Positions 7,100 through 7,269 of a DNA stretch of 7,269 nucleotides are shown here, piece after piece. Numbering within the stretch: the first letter of the stretch is position 1; the number at the start of each line of letters is the position of its first letter. Origin of the DNA: Saprospiraceae bacterium (GTDB taxonomy: Bacteria; Bacteroidota; Bacteroidia; Chitinophagales; Saprospiraceae); assembly GCA_013042795.1 (NCBI GenBank), contig JABDPK010000157.1, positions 1 to 7,269 of the forward strand, written 5' to 3'. The notes under the pieces are model-generated. The model did not search any database. It worked only from the letters and a program-made list of their open reading frames with translations, and was not told the origin of the DNA. Both the position numbers and the translations under genes were made by a program.

Positions 7100-7269
7100 T
7101 TGGCAACAAGTAAAAATAAAGGTCAGAAGTGTTCCTTTTGTGGAAGAGACAAAAGGGACACACTCTTATTGATCGCAGGAGTGGAAGGACATATTTGTGA
7201 AGCTTGTGTCGAACAGGCTTATGAAATTGTGAATGAGGAACTGGGTAATAATAAAAAATCGAGATCCAA
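7100..7269 (+). CDS. clpX: ATP-dependent Clp protease ATP-binding subunit ClpX, N-terminal fragment cut by window end
   Basis: This is the hexameric AAA+ unfoldase that recognises tagged or misfolded substrates and threads them into ClpP. Only about 56 residues are visible, covering the N-terminal zinc-binding dimerisation domain: C11 and C14 in CSFCGRD, then C33 and C36 in HICEACVEQA, the ClpX-type C4 zinc site. The ATPase domain lies beyond base 7269. The start is TTG at 7100, two bases after the clpP stop. It is chosen because ClpX normally begins about ten residues before its first cysteine and no ATG is available there; the start reads MATSKNKGQKC. The close packing with clpP suggests translational coupling. 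The frame is open to the window edge, so the gene appears intact here. Confidence 0.92.
   Translation, partial: MATSKNKGQKCSFCGRDKRDTLLLIAGVEGHICEACVEQAYEIVNEELGNNKKSRS

Noticed and set aside
1..7269. Search by eye for insertion sequences, CRISPR arrays, toxin-antitoxin pairs, phage genes or attachment-site duplication of the tRNA end
   Set aside because: No transposase motifs, spaced direct repeats or second copy of the tRNA-Leu 3' end were seen, and all long stretches are filled by housekeeping genes.

Overview
The window looks like a chromosomal housekeeping segment from a member of the Bacteroidota. Four signs point there: ClpP has the phylum-typical segment around FSRLMMDRIIFLG; the tRNA promoter fits the Bacteroidota consensus TTG-N19-TAnnTTTG; starts lack clear Shine-Dalgarno sequences; and a metal permease is fused to a DtxR/MntR-like domain, an architecture I know from this phylum. 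I cannot assign a class or genus. Every stretch of more than 100 bases is occupied by a gene.

Left part (1-2082, + strand): the C-terminal part of a Ppx/GppA-family phosphatase enters from outside the window. It is followed after 29 bases by an ABC-3 family metal-transporter permease with a C-terminal winged-helix plus metal-binding/dimerisation module. This permease starts at TTG. No ATPase or solute-binding partner gene lies in the window.

Middle part (2086-4786, - strand): a bifunctional-type (p)ppGpp synthetase/hydrolase (Rel) overlaps by 8 bases the start of a Fur-family metalloregulator. The fur gene converges on the permease gene with only 3 bases between the two stops. The last zinc cysteine of Fur sits beside a G7 homopolymer.

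Right part (4842-7269, + strand): a strong-looking promoter drives tRNA-Leu(UAG), divergently from rel. It is followed by the protein-quality-control set trigger factor (tig), ClpP peptidase (clpP) and the start of the ClpX unfoldase (clpX, TTG start, cut by the window end). tig, clpP and clpX are spaced 13 and 2 bases apart and look like one operon.

Taken together the genes cover alarmone metabolism (Rel, possibly Ppx/GppA), metal homeostasis (permease, Fur) and nascent-chain folding and proteolysis (Tig, ClpP, ClpX). I see no mobile element, CRISPR array, phage gene or obviously foreign region. The most distinctive item is the permease-regulator fusion, which may be a built-in cytoplasmic metal sensor. 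It is a recognisable family rather than a wholly new system.
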